The notes under the pieces: model-generated
The model's input: the letters and a program-made list of their open reading frames with translations, nothing else
Told to the model about the DNA's origin: nothing
Databases searched by the model: none
Program-made: the position numbers and the translations under genes
NCBI RefSeq assembly: GCF_014203365.1
Contig: NZ_JACHIS010000001.1
Location: forward strand, 248,001 to 312,000
Direction: 5' to 3'
Length of the DNA: 64,000 nt
Source of the DNA: Actinoalloteichus hymeniacidonis
GTDB lineage: Bacteria > Actinomycetota > Actinomycetes > Mycobacteriales > Pseudonocardiaceae
In this document: piece by piece, positions 53,615-62,281 of the stretch
Position numbering within the stretch: the first letter of the stretch is position 1
Layout of the letters: each line of letters begins with the position of its first letter

Positions 53615-54601
53615 ATGCGGCCCAAGCGACCGCTTGTCACCGGTCTCTACGGTGTCCTCGTCGTCACCGCGGTGGCGCTCGCGGGCATAGACGCCGGTAG
53701 CAACACGGCAGGTGCCGATGCGCGGAACAAACTGACGCTGATGGCCCCCGCCGCACCGGGCGGCGGCTGGGACCTCGCAGCCCGCGAATCGCAGCAGGTC
53801 TTGCGCTCCTCCGGGATCGTCAACAACGCGCAGGTGGTCAACGTTCCGGGCGCGGGCGGCACCATCGGACTCAGCCAGACCGTCGGCCGCTCCGGCGACG
53901 AGACCCTGCTGATGGTGACCGGCACGGTCATGATCGGCGGCATCGAGGCGAACAACGCCGAGCACTCGCTCGACGACGTCACGCCGATCGCCCGTTTGGC
54001 CAACGACTACGAGGTGCTGGTCGTTCCGGCGGACTCGCCGTACGAGACGCTCGACGACTTCCTGGCCGACTGGCAGGAGAACCCGCACGGGCTGGCAATC
54101 GGCGGCGGGGCACTCGGCGGCACGGACCACCTGCTGGGCGGTTTGATCGCACAGGAGTCCGGCATCGATCCACGCGAGCTGAACTACATCGCCTATGCGG
54201 GTGGTGGCGAGGTGATGACCTCGTTGCTCTCGCACACCGTCGTCGCGGGCATCAGCGGCTACAACGACTTCTCCGACCAGATCGAAGCGGGCAACCTGCG
54301 GGCGTTGGCTGTCTCGGCAACAGAACCGATCGAGGGCATCGACGTCCCGACCTTCATCGAGCAGGGCGTGAACGTCGACCTGCCCAACTGGCGCGGCGTG
54401 GTGGCGCCGCCCGGACTGAGCGATGAGGCGGTGGCCGAACTCGAGGCGATCGTCACCGAGATGACCTCCACCCCCGAATGGCGGGACACGCTGGAACGCA
54501 ACCGCTGGGACGAGGCGTTCCTGACCGGCGAGGAGCTCGACGACTTCCTCGCCGAGGACACGGCCAGGATCAAGCAGGTCATCGAGGAGCTTGGACTGTG
54601 A
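53615..54601 (+). CDS. TctC-type tripartite tricarboxylate substrate-binding protein
   Basis: A 328-residue extracytoplasmic binding protein of the Bug/TctC family. The signal is LVTGLYGVLVVTAVALAGID; there is no lipobox. The family carboxylate-site loops are APGGGWDLAARESQQVLRSS and VPGAGGTIGLSQTVGRSG; later GGGALGGTDHLLGGLI and IAYAGGGEVMTSLLS. It should deliver a di- or tricarboxylate to TctAB. The start ATG 53615 has AGGAAGGAG upstream. The stop overlaps the tctB start. Confidence 0.9.
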   Translation: MRPKRPLVTGLYGVLVVTAVALAGIDAGSNTAGADARNKLTLMAPAAPGGGWDLAARESQQVLRSSGIVNNAQVVNVPGAGGTIGLSQTVGRSGDETLLMVTGTVMIGGIEANNAEHSLDDVTPIARLANDYEVLVVPADSPYETLDDFLADWQENPHGLAIGGGALGGTDHLLGGLIAQESGIDPRELNYIAYAGGGEVMTSLLSHTVVAGISGYNDFSDQIEAGNLRALAVSATEPIEGIDVPTFIEQGVNVDLPNWRGVVAPPGLSDEAVAELEAIVTEMTSTPEWRDTLERNRWDEAFLTGEELDDFLAEDTARIKQVIEELGL

Positions 54602-55224
54602 ATACCGATACCGTCGACACGGGCTCCCGGCCGTCCTTCTGGACCGGCCGCAGCGGCCTCGTCGTCTCCCTCCTCCTTCTCGCGTTGGCCGTGTTCCTCA
54701 CCCACGGCACGATCACGATGGAGGTCCCGGCCAATGTCAGCTCACCAGGGCCGAAGTTCTTCCCGGTCATCGTCACGGGGCTGACCTACCTCCTGGCGGT
54801 GGCGATGGCCGTGCAGGTCATCCGATTCCCCTCGCCTCCGGGGGCCGCACCGGAAACGGTGGCCGAGGAACTCGTGCACGCGGGGGAGGACGTGGACTCG
54901 GCGCAGGCCGCCGAGGATGCGGCGTCCGCCGGGCCGAAGCAGAGCGATGCCGCCAAGGCGGGCACCGACTACCGCACCTACACCGACTGGCGGGCCGTGG
55001 GCATCGTGGTCGCCGCCTTCGTTGCTTTCACCGTGCTGCTGACCCCGTTGGGCTGGCTGATCTCGGGTGCCCTGCTGTTCTGGGGAGTCTCCTACGCGCT
55101 CGACGGTCGGCGGCCGTTGTTCGACGTCAGCGTGGCCCTCCTGGTCTCCGCGATCGTTCAGCTCGCCTTCTCCGGCGGCCTCGGTCTCAACCTCCCGCCG
55201 GGCATCCTTGGAGGCATCTTCTGA
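54598..55224 (+). CDS. TctB-type small membrane subunit
   Basis: A 208-residue protein with four predicted transmembrane segments (SGLVVSLLLLALAVFLTHGT, FFPVIVTGLTYLLAVAMAV, IVVAAFVAFTVLLTPLGWLI, LLVSAIVQLAFSGGLGLNLP) and a cytoplasmic or external loop of acidic residues. This is the small membrane subunit of the tripartite tricarboxylate transporter, encoded between TctC and TctA as usual. Starts at GTG 54598 overlapping the tctC stop and ends overlapping tctA ATG. The acidic insert between segments 2 and 3 is long for the family. Confidence 0.86.
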   Translation: MNTDTVDTGSRPSFWTGRSGLVVSLLLLALAVFLTHGTITMEVPANVSSPGPKFFPVIVTGLTYLLAVAMAVQVIRFPSPPGAAPETVAEELVHAGEDVDSAQAAEDAASAGPKQSDAAKAGTDYRTYTDWRAVGIVVAAFVAFTVLLTPLGWLISGALLFWGVSYALDGRRPLFDVSVALLVSAIVQLAFSGGLGLNLPPGILGGIF

Positions 55225-56729
55225 TGGAGTCAATCGAACTGCTCCTCGGCGGCTTCGCGAATGCGCTGACCCCGATCAACCTGCTCTGGGTGGTCGTCGG
55301 CGCGGTATTGGGTACCGCCGTCGGTGTCCTGCCGGGCCTGGGATCCGCGATGGCGGTGGCGCTGCTGCTGCCGGTCACCTTCAGCCTGGATCCGGTCGGC
55401 GCCTTCATCATGTTCGCCGGCGTCTATTACGGCGGACTCTTCGGCGACTCGACCACGGGCATCCTGCTCAATACCCCGGGCAACAGCTCGGCGATCGCCA
55501 CCACCATCGAAGGCCATCGAATGGCCAAGGCGGGTCGGGCCCCGCAGGCGCTGGCCACCTCGGCGATCGGCGCCTTCATCGGCGGCATCATCGCCACCAC
55601 CCTGGTGGTGTTCTTCGCACCGAGGCTCGCCGACCTGGCCAGCCTCTTCGGCCCGGCCGAGTACTTCGCGCTCGCGATGTTCGCCTTCGTCGCGACGGCG
55701 ACCGTGGTGGCGGACTCGGTGGTCAAGGGCCTGGCGGCGTTGGCCATCGGACTGGCGTTGGCGATGATCGGCATCGACGGGCCGTCCGGTGCCTCACGGT
55801 TCACCCTCGGTCTGCCACAGCTGTTCGACGGCGTGGCCATCGTGGTGATCACCGTCGGCCTGTTGGCACTCGGTGAGGTACTGCACGTCGCCTCCCGAAT
55901 ACACCGAGATCCCGATCCCGTGCAGAGCACCTTCACGGGCAGGCCCTGGCTGAAGAAGTCCGACGTCCGCAAGGCTTGGCCTGCCTGGCTGCGGGGCGCG
56001 GGCTTCGGTGTGCCCTTCGGCGTCATCCCGGTCGGTGGCTCGGAGATTCCGACCTTCCTGGCCTACGGAACCGAGCGGCGGCTGGACGCACGGCGGAAGA
56101 ATCCGATGTTCGGCAAGGGCGCGATTCAGGGCGTCGCGGCCCCGGAGGCGGCGGGCAACGCGACCGCCGGTAGTGCGATGGGCGCCCTGCTGGCGCTCGG
56201 TCTGCCCACCTCGGCGACGGCGGCGATCATGCTCGCCGCGTTCCAGCAGTACGGCATGCAGCCCGGCCCGCTGCTGTTCGATCGCAACGCCGATCTGGTG
56301 TGGACGCTGCTGGCCTCGCTGTTCGTCGGCATGATCGTGCTGTTGATCCTCAACCTGCCCTTCGCGCCGCTGTGGGCGAAGCTGCTGTTGATCCCCAAGC
56401 ACTATCTGTATGCGGGCATCTCGGTGTTCTGCGGGTTGGGTGTCTACGCGACCAGCTCGTCGATCGCCGACCTGATCCTGTTGTTGATCATCGGTTTGGT
56501 CGGGTTCATGATGCGGCGACATGGCCTGCCGGTGGCGCCGGTGCTGATCGCCGTGATCCTCGGCCCGTTGGCCGAGACCGAGCTGCGGCGGGCGTTGGCG
56601 GTCAGTGAGGGCGATGTCGGGATCCTCTTCGACAGCCCGATCGCGGTGGCCCTGTATTCGCTGTTGGCCATCGCGGTCGTCTTCATGGTGGTCAACAAGA
56701 TCCGTAAGCACCTGCGCGAGAAGGCGTGA
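55224..56729 (+). CDS. TctA-type large membrane subunit
   Basis: A 501-residue permease with about twelve membrane segments, the large subunit of a tripartite tricarboxylate transporter. Family motifs are [20 protein letters not shown] near the N-terminus, the substrate-gate loop [20 protein letters not shown], and the repeated second-half [20 protein letters not shown] followed by [20 protein letters not shown]. It takes the ligand from TctC and moves it with sodium or protons. The start ATG 55224 overlaps the tctB stop (TGATG). Confidence 0.92.
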   Translation: MESIELLLGGFANALTPINLLWVVVGAVLGTAVGVLPGLGSAMAVALLLPVTFSLDPVGAFIMFAGVYYGGLFGDSTTGILLNTPGNSSAIATTIEGHRMAKAGRAPQALATSAIGAFIGGIIATTLVVFFAPRLADLASLFGPAEYFALAMFAFVATATVVADSVVKGLAALAIGLALAMIGIDGPSGASRFTLGLPQLFDGVAIVVITVGLLALGEVLHVASRIHRDPDPVQSTFTGRPWLKKSDVRKAWPAWLRGAGFGVPFGVIPVGGSEIPTFLAYGTERRLDARRKNPMFGKGAIQGVAAPEAAGNATAGSAMGALLALGLPTSATAAIMLAAFQQYGMQPGPLLFDRNADLVWTLLASLFVGMIVLLILNLPFAPLWAKLLLIPKHYLYAGISVFCGLGVYATSSSIADLILLLIIGLVGFMMRRHGLPVAPVLIAVILGPLAETELRRALAVSEGDVGILFDSPIAVALYSLLAIAVVFMVVNKIRKHLREKA

Positions 56730-56854
56730 GCCCGGTGGGGTCGTCGCACTCCGTGTCGACGGCCCCACCGTCCGAGCAGGCGATCCGAATTTGAACCATG
56801 CAGTGGTACGGTCGATCCGCTAGTTGGTTCATCTGCGGTGTGGAAGGTCGGTGT

Positions 56855-58084
56855 ATGACTACCTCGGAATCGGCGGAACCGACCGGCGGACTGCTCGCCG
56901 GGGTCCGGGTGCTGGATCTGAGCAATGTGCTTGCCGGTCCGTACGCCGGTTACCAGCTCGGGTTGTTCGGCGCGGACGTCATCAAGGTCGAGGTGCCCGG
57001 CAGCGGCGACCTGGCCCGGCAGCTCGGTGCGGACGCGGCACTCAACGAGGAACTGCTCGGCGCGTCCTTCCTCGCCCAGAACGCCGGTAAGCGGTCGATC
57101 ACCGTCAACCTGAAGACCGAGCGCGGCAGAGAGGTCTTCGCGAAACTGGTCGCGGCCGCCGACGTCCTGGTGGAGAGCTTCCGACCCGGAGTGCTCGAAC
57201 GGCTCGGTTTCTCCTGGGCCAGACTGCGCGAACTGAATCCCAGGCTCGTCTATTGCGCGATCTCGGGCTTCGGCCAGACCGGCCCGCTGCGAGCCCGTCC
57301 CGCCTACGACCAGATCATTCAGGGCCTCTCCGGGATGATGAGCGTGACCGGATCGCTGGAGACCGCACCGATTCGAGCCGGTTATCCGGTGGGCGACACC
57401 CTGGGTGGCCTCGCCGCCGCGATGGCGGTATCCGCCGCGCTCGTGCGGGCCTCCCGCACCGGAGTGGGCGCCCAACTGGACGTATCGATGTTGGAAAGTG
57501 CGATCACCGCCCTGGGCTGGGCGGCCTCCAACCACTTGATCGCAGGCCGCGAACCGGTTCCGATGGGCAACGAGAACGCCACCGCCGCGCCGTCCGGGAC
57601 CTTTCAAACCGCCGACGGCGACCTCAATATCGCGGCGAACAAGCAGGAACAGTTCCTTGCGGTGTGCGAGGTCGTGGGCAGGCCGGACCTAGCCGTAGAC
57701 CCGAGGTTCGTTCGCCGCGAGGATCGCAAGACCAACCGGATCGCCCTGCGCGACGAGCTGGAGAGCGCACTGCGCACCAAGCCCGCCGTGCACTGGGAAG
57801 ACCGGTTGTCCGAGGCGGGAGTGCCTGCGGCGCGGGTGCTCGACGTGGCCGATGCCCTGTCGCTCGACCAGATCACCGAGCGCGAATTCGTCCACGAGCT
57901 GCCTTTCCCCGGCGACACGAAGCGGTCGGTACGGGTGCTCGGAAACGGGGTACGGGTCGACGGAGCCGCCAGCACGCCTGCCGCCTCGCCGCCGTTGCTA
58001 GGCGAACACACCCGCGTTCTGTTGACCGAGCTCGGCTACGACGAAGCCCAGATTCGCGAGTTGATCGAGGAAGGCGCGGTATGA
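56855..58084 (+). CDS. Family III CoA-transferase (CaiB/BaiF type)
   Basis: A 409-residue CoA-transferase. The family opening is LAGVRVLDLSNVLAGPYAGY, then GADVIKVEVPGSGDLAR. The catalytic Asp equivalent lies in the AYDQIIQGLSGMMSVTG region. FGQTGPLRARPAYDQI and PSGTFQTADGDLNIAANKQE also fit. Such enzymes move CoA between carboxylic acids, e.g. succinyl-CoA to citramalate, itaconate or mesaconate. I choose ATG 56855, with GGAAGG upstream; the frame starts at 56798 without family sequence. The stop overlaps the lyase ATG. Confidence 0.9.
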   Translation: MTTSESAEPTGGLLAGVRVLDLSNVLAGPYAGYQLGLFGADVIKVEVPGSGDLARQLGADAALNEELLGASFLAQNAGKRSITVNLKTERGREVFAKLVAAADVLVESFRPGVLERLGFSWARLRELNPRLVYCAISGFGQTGPLRARPAYDQIIQGLSGMMSVTGSLETAPIRAGYPVGDTLGGLAAAMAVSAALVRASRTGVGAQLDVSMLESAITALGWAASNHLIAGREPVPMGNENATAAPSGTFQTADGDLNIAANKQEQFLAVCEVVGRPDLAVDPRFVRREDRKTNRIALRDELESALRTKPAVHWEDRLSEAGVPAARVLDVADALSLDQITEREFVHELPFPGDTKRSVRVLGNGVRVDGAASTPAASPPLLGEHTRVLLTELGYDEAQIRELIEEGAV

Positions 58085-58947
58085 CCGGGCAGCAGGGCGA
58101 ACTGATCGATCAGGACCTGGTCACCGGCTGGTGGGCCACGGATATCTCTCGGATTCGTCCCGGGGAGATCGCCTTCCACGGCTACCCCATCGAGCAGCTC
58201 ATCGGCCGGGCGGGTTTCGCCGAGATGGTCTGGCTGATGCTGACCGGCGAACTCCCGGATCGGGCACGCGGACGCTTGCTGGAGGCCGCGCTGGTCTCGG
58301 CCGTCGACCACGGCCCGCAAGCTCCCTCGATCGCGGCGGCCCGGATGGCCGCGACCTGCGGTGTCGGCCTGAACAACGCGATCGCGACGGGCGTCAACCT
58401 GCTCGGAGACGTCCACGGCGGTGCGGGTCAGCAGTGCATGCAGGTACTGGCTGCGATCCGGGATCGCGTCGCCGACGGTGCGTCGATCGCCGAGACCGTC
58501 GAGCAGACCCTCGCCGAACACAAGGCGGCGCGCCGACATGTTCCCGGCTTCGGCCACCGATTCCACCCCCGCGACCCGAGGCGTGATCCGCTGATCGGGC
58601 TGCTGCAACAGGCGGTGCAGGACGGGTTGGTCAGCGGTGACTACCTGGCCATCGGGCTCGAACTGGAAGCCCAATTGGCACAGGGCCGTGCCAAGCCGGT
58701 GCCGATGAACATCGACGGGGCCACGGCGCTGATCTACGCCGAACTCGGCTTCGAGCCGGAGTTGGGTCGCGCCTTGTTCGTGCTGTCCCGGTCGGTCGGC
58801 ATCATGGCCCACGCCTGGGAGGAGAAGCAGTCCGGCGCCCGGATCAAGGGCCCGATCCCCCGGCCGCTCCTCGCCGATTACACCGGGCCGGAGTTGCGTG
58901 ACGTGCCCGCCGCCGACGATGCGAGGCTGCCGGAAGACTTCGACTGA
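58081..58947 (+). CDS. Citryl-CoA lyase-like protein of the citrate synthase superfamily
   Basis: A 288-residue protein of the short citrate synthase fold, as in citryl-CoA lyases. Catalytic residues align: His in LGDVHGGAGQQC, His in VPGFGHRFH, and Asp in PVPMNIDGATALIYAELGF. Its size is two-thirds of true citrate synthases (about 430), as the lyase-type members are. It likely cleaves an acyl-CoA of a hydroxy-tricarboxylate (or related acid) into acetyl-CoA and an oxoacid. It overlaps the CoA-transferase stop by four bases, so the two work on the same substrate. Which acid is unknown. Confidence 0.82.
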   Translation: MTGQQGELIDQDLVTGWWATDISRIRPGEIAFHGYPIEQLIGRAGFAEMVWLMLTGELPDRARGRLLEAALVSAVDHGPQAPSIAAARMAATCGVGLNNAIATGVNLLGDVHGGAGQQCMQVLAAIRDRVADGASIAETVEQTLAEHKAARRHVPGFGHRFHPRDPRRDPLIGLLQQAVQDGLVSGDYLAIGLELEAQLAQGRAKPVPMNIDGATALIYAELGFEPELGRALFVLSRSVGIMAHAWEEKQSGARIKGPIPRPLLADYTGPELRDVPAADDARLPEDFD

Positions 58948-59116
58948 CATCGCGGTATGCCGCAACGAGTTCGCCCGGCGAGGTGCGGTGTTGTCGGATC
59001 GGCGACGCGGCACCATCACCCGGGCGGCTCGACCGGCCGCGATCGCCGGGCCCGCCATCAAACAGGCGGACCCGGCTTGACGGGAGATCCACCCCGGCCG
59101 GTTAGACTGGCCCGGA

Positions 59117-59189
59117 GGGCCGTTAGCTCAATCGGTAGAGCTGCTGACTTTTAATCAGTAGGTTCCGGGTTCGAGCCCCGGGCGGCCCA
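59117..59189 (+). tRNA. tRNA-Lys (anticodon TTT)
   Basis: A 73-base tRNA. Acceptor stem GGGCCGT (59117-59123) pairs with GCGGCCC (59182-59188) and A189 is the discriminator base. D-arm GCTC/GAGC, anticodon stem GCTGA/TCAGT with loop CTTTTAA, five-base variable region AGGTT, T-arm CCGGG/CCCGG with loop TTCGAGC. Anticodon TTT reads lysine codons AAA and AAG. The CCA end is not encoded. Confidence 0.95.
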
Positions 59190-59295
59190 CAAAAGACCTG
59201 ATCAGAGCCGGTGTCCACCGTTTGAGGGATGGACAGGTGGACGTTTATGGGTCGTTTTCCCGCCGCAGTCATTCTTCGACGCGGCGAAGCTACGG

Positions 59296-59820
59296 TCATA
59301 GGGCAGGCGGATCGACGCCGAGCAGGGTCTTGGTGCTGGCGTCCTTGCCTACCTGGCTGAGCTCGTCACCGAAGTCGTCGAGCGCGGCGAGGATACGACG
59401 TTCCTCCCAGGAGAAATGCGACTCCATCACGATCGAGATCCCGTCCAGTTCGGACCGGAGAGCGGTCGCCCGCGATTCGTCGGGCTCGTCGATCAATTCG
59501 CGGCCGATGCGCTCCACCTTGGCGAGCATCGTGCCGATCATCGAGTGATCTTGGCTGAGACCTTGCAGCACCTCGCGTAGCTCGGGATGCCGCTCGGCCA
59601 ATGCCGGGAAAACGCCGCGATCCTCGGCGGTGTGATGGTTGGTCAAGACGGAGCAGAACGCCAGGCAATGTGCGCCGAGTGATCGTGCATCGGTCGGGCT
59701 GGTTCCGTCGCGGAGAGCCGCTACCTCGGAGCGAAGCCAGTTGTGGATGCGTTGCATCTCGTCGCCTAGCGCGATGAGTCGGGATCGTGCCCCGTGATGA
59801 TCTGTGTGGCCCTCAGTCAC
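59296..59820 (-). CDS. Hemerythrin-like HHE domain protein
   Basis: A 174-residue four-helix protein of the HHE/hemerythrin type. The iron ligands appear as His-His in TNHHTAEDRGVFP, His in LSQDHSMIGTML and His-x-x-x-Glu in MESHFSWEERRIL, plus HNWLRSEV early in the chain. Bacterial members bind a diiron site and relate to oxygen, NO or iron sensing and repair. It is monocistronic, starts at GTG 59820 and is divergent from the STAND ATPase gene with about 250 bp between them. Confidence 0.82.
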   Translation of the reverse strand: MTEGHTDHHGARSRLIALGDEMQRIHNWLRSEVAALRDGTSPTDARSLGAHCLAFCSVLTNHHTAEDRGVFPALAERHPELREVLQGLSQDHSMIGTMLAKVERIGRELIDEPDESRATALRSELDGISIVMESHFSWEERRILAALDDFGDELSQVGKDASTKTLLGVDPPAL

Positions 59821-60067
59821 GAGGGCGGAGTGAGCGAGTCATGGTGAACTCCTCGGTTCCGGTGCCTCCATGCCGACGCCGTCCTCCGGGCGCGCGACAC
59901 GCGACGGCGACACCATACACGCGGTTGTGCCCGCCTTCCACGGGCTGAAGCGTCGCCACGGGCGTTCGTTCGAACGGATTACCCGGCTGGATTGTGTCAC
60001 TGTCGGTAGTTTCGGTACTGCTGGTTGCTACTGTGGTGTTGATCTACGCCTTCGAGGGGAGACGGTC

Positions 60068-62281
60068 GTGCTCGTCGACACGGATGCGGTGGCGACCGAG
60101 GCCGCCAGTTACCTAGCGGTCAAGCTGCTTGGCGCCGGTCTGACGGGCGCCAACCGCTTGGGTGAGCTCGTTGCGCGCAAGCTCGGGTCGCTGCCGAAGG
60201 ATCCCGAGCTGCTCAATTCGCTGCTGGCCGAACGGGCCAGGCAGGATCCGGAATGGGCGATCGAGCTGGCGAAGGCACTGCACTCGTCGGTGGAGCGGAT
60301 CGAGACCGCACCGCTTCCCGGGGCGCACACCGGTCCGTTCTTCGATCGCGATGGCGTGCGCGAAGCCTTGCCTGCAACCGGGATTCTCGTCTTCGCCGGT
60401 CAGCATGGCATCGGCAAGACTGCGTTGGTGTATCAGCTGGTCGACGATGTGCGGGACCGTTTTCCCACTGCGGTGTACGCCGATCTCGACGACAAGCGGC
60501 GGGGCGATCTCCTTCCCTTCGCGGAGATCCAGCAGAAGATCCTGCGCGACCTGGGAATCGGCGGAGTCGACGCCACCACGGCGGGAATCCAGGAGCAGTA
60601 CCGCCGCGTCACCGCCCGCAACCGCTTCGTGCTGGTGCTGGAGAACGCCTTGAGCGCGGCCGAGATCGAACCGCTGTTGCCGAGTTCCCCCGACACGCTG
60701 GTGTTGGTGACCACGCGCAAGCTCGATGATGACTTCCGGGTGCGATTCAACGGCAACAGGTGTTTCGAGCTGGCCGGACTCGATCCGTCTGGGGCATGGG
60801 AGCTGTTGGCCGCCGGATGCGGTCCCGAGATGCTTCAGGCGGAACCAGCCGCCACGGAGAATCTGCTGGCTCTCTGCGATTTCCTGCCGTTCGCGATCAC
60901 TCAGGTCGGGGTGAGCCTGCGCCGCCGGTCCGGCGAAGCGCAGCCCGTGGCAGATTTGTTGGCGGAGCTGCGAGCGGGCGGAGTCCGCGATATCGGCAAG
61001 CTGATCGAGGACTGTCTGACGCGGAGCTTCGGGTTGCTGTCCGAATCTGCCTTCTCGGCTTGTCTGCTGCTGGCCGAGCATCCTGGCGGGGAGTTCACCG
61101 TGGGCAGCGCGGCCGCATTGATCGGCCGCTCGGAATCCGAAACGCGGAAGGCGCTCGGCGAACTTCAGGACGTCGGTTTCCTGACGCCGGTGGCCACCGG
61201 ACGACAGCGACTGCACCACCTGTGTCGCTGGTATGCCACGGACCGAGCCGAGCAGGACGGTATCGACCGGGATGCTGCCTTCGTCCGAGTGCTGGCCTAT
61301 TACTGCGACCACGCGGTCGCTGCCGACCTGGCAGGCGACAGGAACGCGCCCGGTCGCAACAACGAAGGGCGGCTGCGTCGTTACGCGCCGAGGTCCGTGT
61401 CGCCCTGGTCCTCGCCAGGGGGACAGCGGCCCATCGACTGGCTTGACGCCGAACGCATGATGTTGGCCGAGCTGGTTCGGCAGGCCCACCAACGCGGTCT
61501 GCACGAGGAAGTCTGCCAATTGTGTGGCGTCCTCGAGGTGCTGCTGCTCCATCGTGGCCACCATCGGTTGTTCGCCGACGCCAACGAATGGGGCCTGCGC
61601 AGCGCCTCGATACTCGGACGGGCCGAGCTACGTGCACGATTGCACGCCATGCAGGGTCGGGTCAGTACCCAGCTGCATCAGTTCGGCGACGCGCAGCGCG
61701 AGTTGACCACCGCATCCCAGCTGCTGGCCGGAGTGGACGACCCGCAGTCGGAATCCTCGGTTCTGGAGTTTCGCAGCAGGCTTGAGGAAGAGCGGGCCGA
61801 CCGCGCCGATCGGCCCGACTACTCCGAGGCGATCACCGCGATGTCCACCGCCTTGGAGATCGATCGTCGGACGGAGGCGAGTCGAGCACGCGGCCTGCAC
61901 AGCAGGATGCTGGCCAACCTGTTCGCCAAGGCCGGCGAGACCACGGCAGCGCTGTCATTGCTGGCCGAGGCGTTGGAACACACCAGCGATGACCGGAATC
62001 TCGCCCGGGTCCACACGGCGCGCGCCAAGGTCTACGTGACGTTGGGCGATCTGGGTTCCGCGCATTCCAACGTGGTGGCGGCGCGGACCTTGGTCAATGC
62101 GCAGGGCGCGACGCAGTACGACATGGAGTTGTCCGACATCGACGCGGAGATCGCATTCCACGCAGGCGATTACGGGTCGGCGCGCTCGCTGTGGGGCAGG
62201 CTTGTCGAAGGCTGCCACGCGACCGGCCATCCCAAGGCGTCGATCTTCCTCGCCAAGCTCAGTCGACTTCCCCGGCCTTGA
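60068..62281 (+). CDS. STAND-type NTPase with TPR-like C-terminus
   Basis: A 737-residue protein. Residues 1-95 are a helical N-terminal region (YLAVKLLGAGLTGANRLGEL). Then comes an NB-ARC/STAND ATPase module with Walker A GQHGIGKT at 111-118 and Walker B NRFVLVLE near 186, and a GLPL-like FLPFAITQVG. The C-terminal half is helical with TPR-like pairs (ALSLLAEALEHTSDDRNLAR). STAND proteins are switches in signalling or anti-phage defence, but no effector domain such as TIR or nuclease is recognised. I choose GTG 60068 with GAGGGGA at 60054-60060; the frame opens at 59870. The last 23 bp overlap the opposing gene. Confidence 0.72.
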   Translation: MLVDTDAVATEAASYLAVKLLGAGLTGANRLGELVARKLGSLPKDPELLNSLLAERARQDPEWAIELAKALHSSVERIETAPLPGAHTGPFFDRDGVREALPATGILVFAGQHGIGKTALVYQLVDDVRDRFPTAVYADLDDKRRGDLLPFAEIQQKILRDLGIGGVDATTAGIQEQYRRVTARNRFVLVLENALSAAEIEPLLPSSPDTLVLVTTRKLDDDFRVRFNGNRCFELAGLDPSGAWELLAAGCGPEMLQAEPAATENLLALCDFLPFAITQVGVSLRRRSGEAQPVADLLAELRAGGVRDIGKLIEDCLTRSFGLLSESAFSACLLLAEHPGGEFTVGSAAALIGRSESETRKALGELQDVGFLTPVATGRQRLHHLCRWYATDRAEQDGIDRDAAFVRVLAYYCDHAVAADLAGDRNAPGRNNEGRLRRYAPRSVSPWSSPGGQRPIDWLDAERMMLAELVRQAHQRGLHEEVCQLCGVLEVLLLHRGHHRLFADANEWGLRSASILGRAELRARLHAMQGRVSTQLHQFGDAQRELTTASQLLAGVDDPQSESSVLEFRSRLEEERADRADRPDYSEAITAMSTALEIDRRTEASRARGLHSRMLANLFAKAGETTAALSLLAEALEHTSDDRNLARVHTARAKVYVTLGDLGSAHSNVVAARTLVNAQGATQYDMELSDIDAEIAFHAGDYGSARSLWGRLVEGCHATGHPKASIFLAKLSRLPRP

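Noticed and set aside
59870-60067. Longer start for the STAND protein at 59870
   Set aside because: The extra 66 residues have no family features and no ribosome site; GTG 60068 with GAGGGGA is far better.
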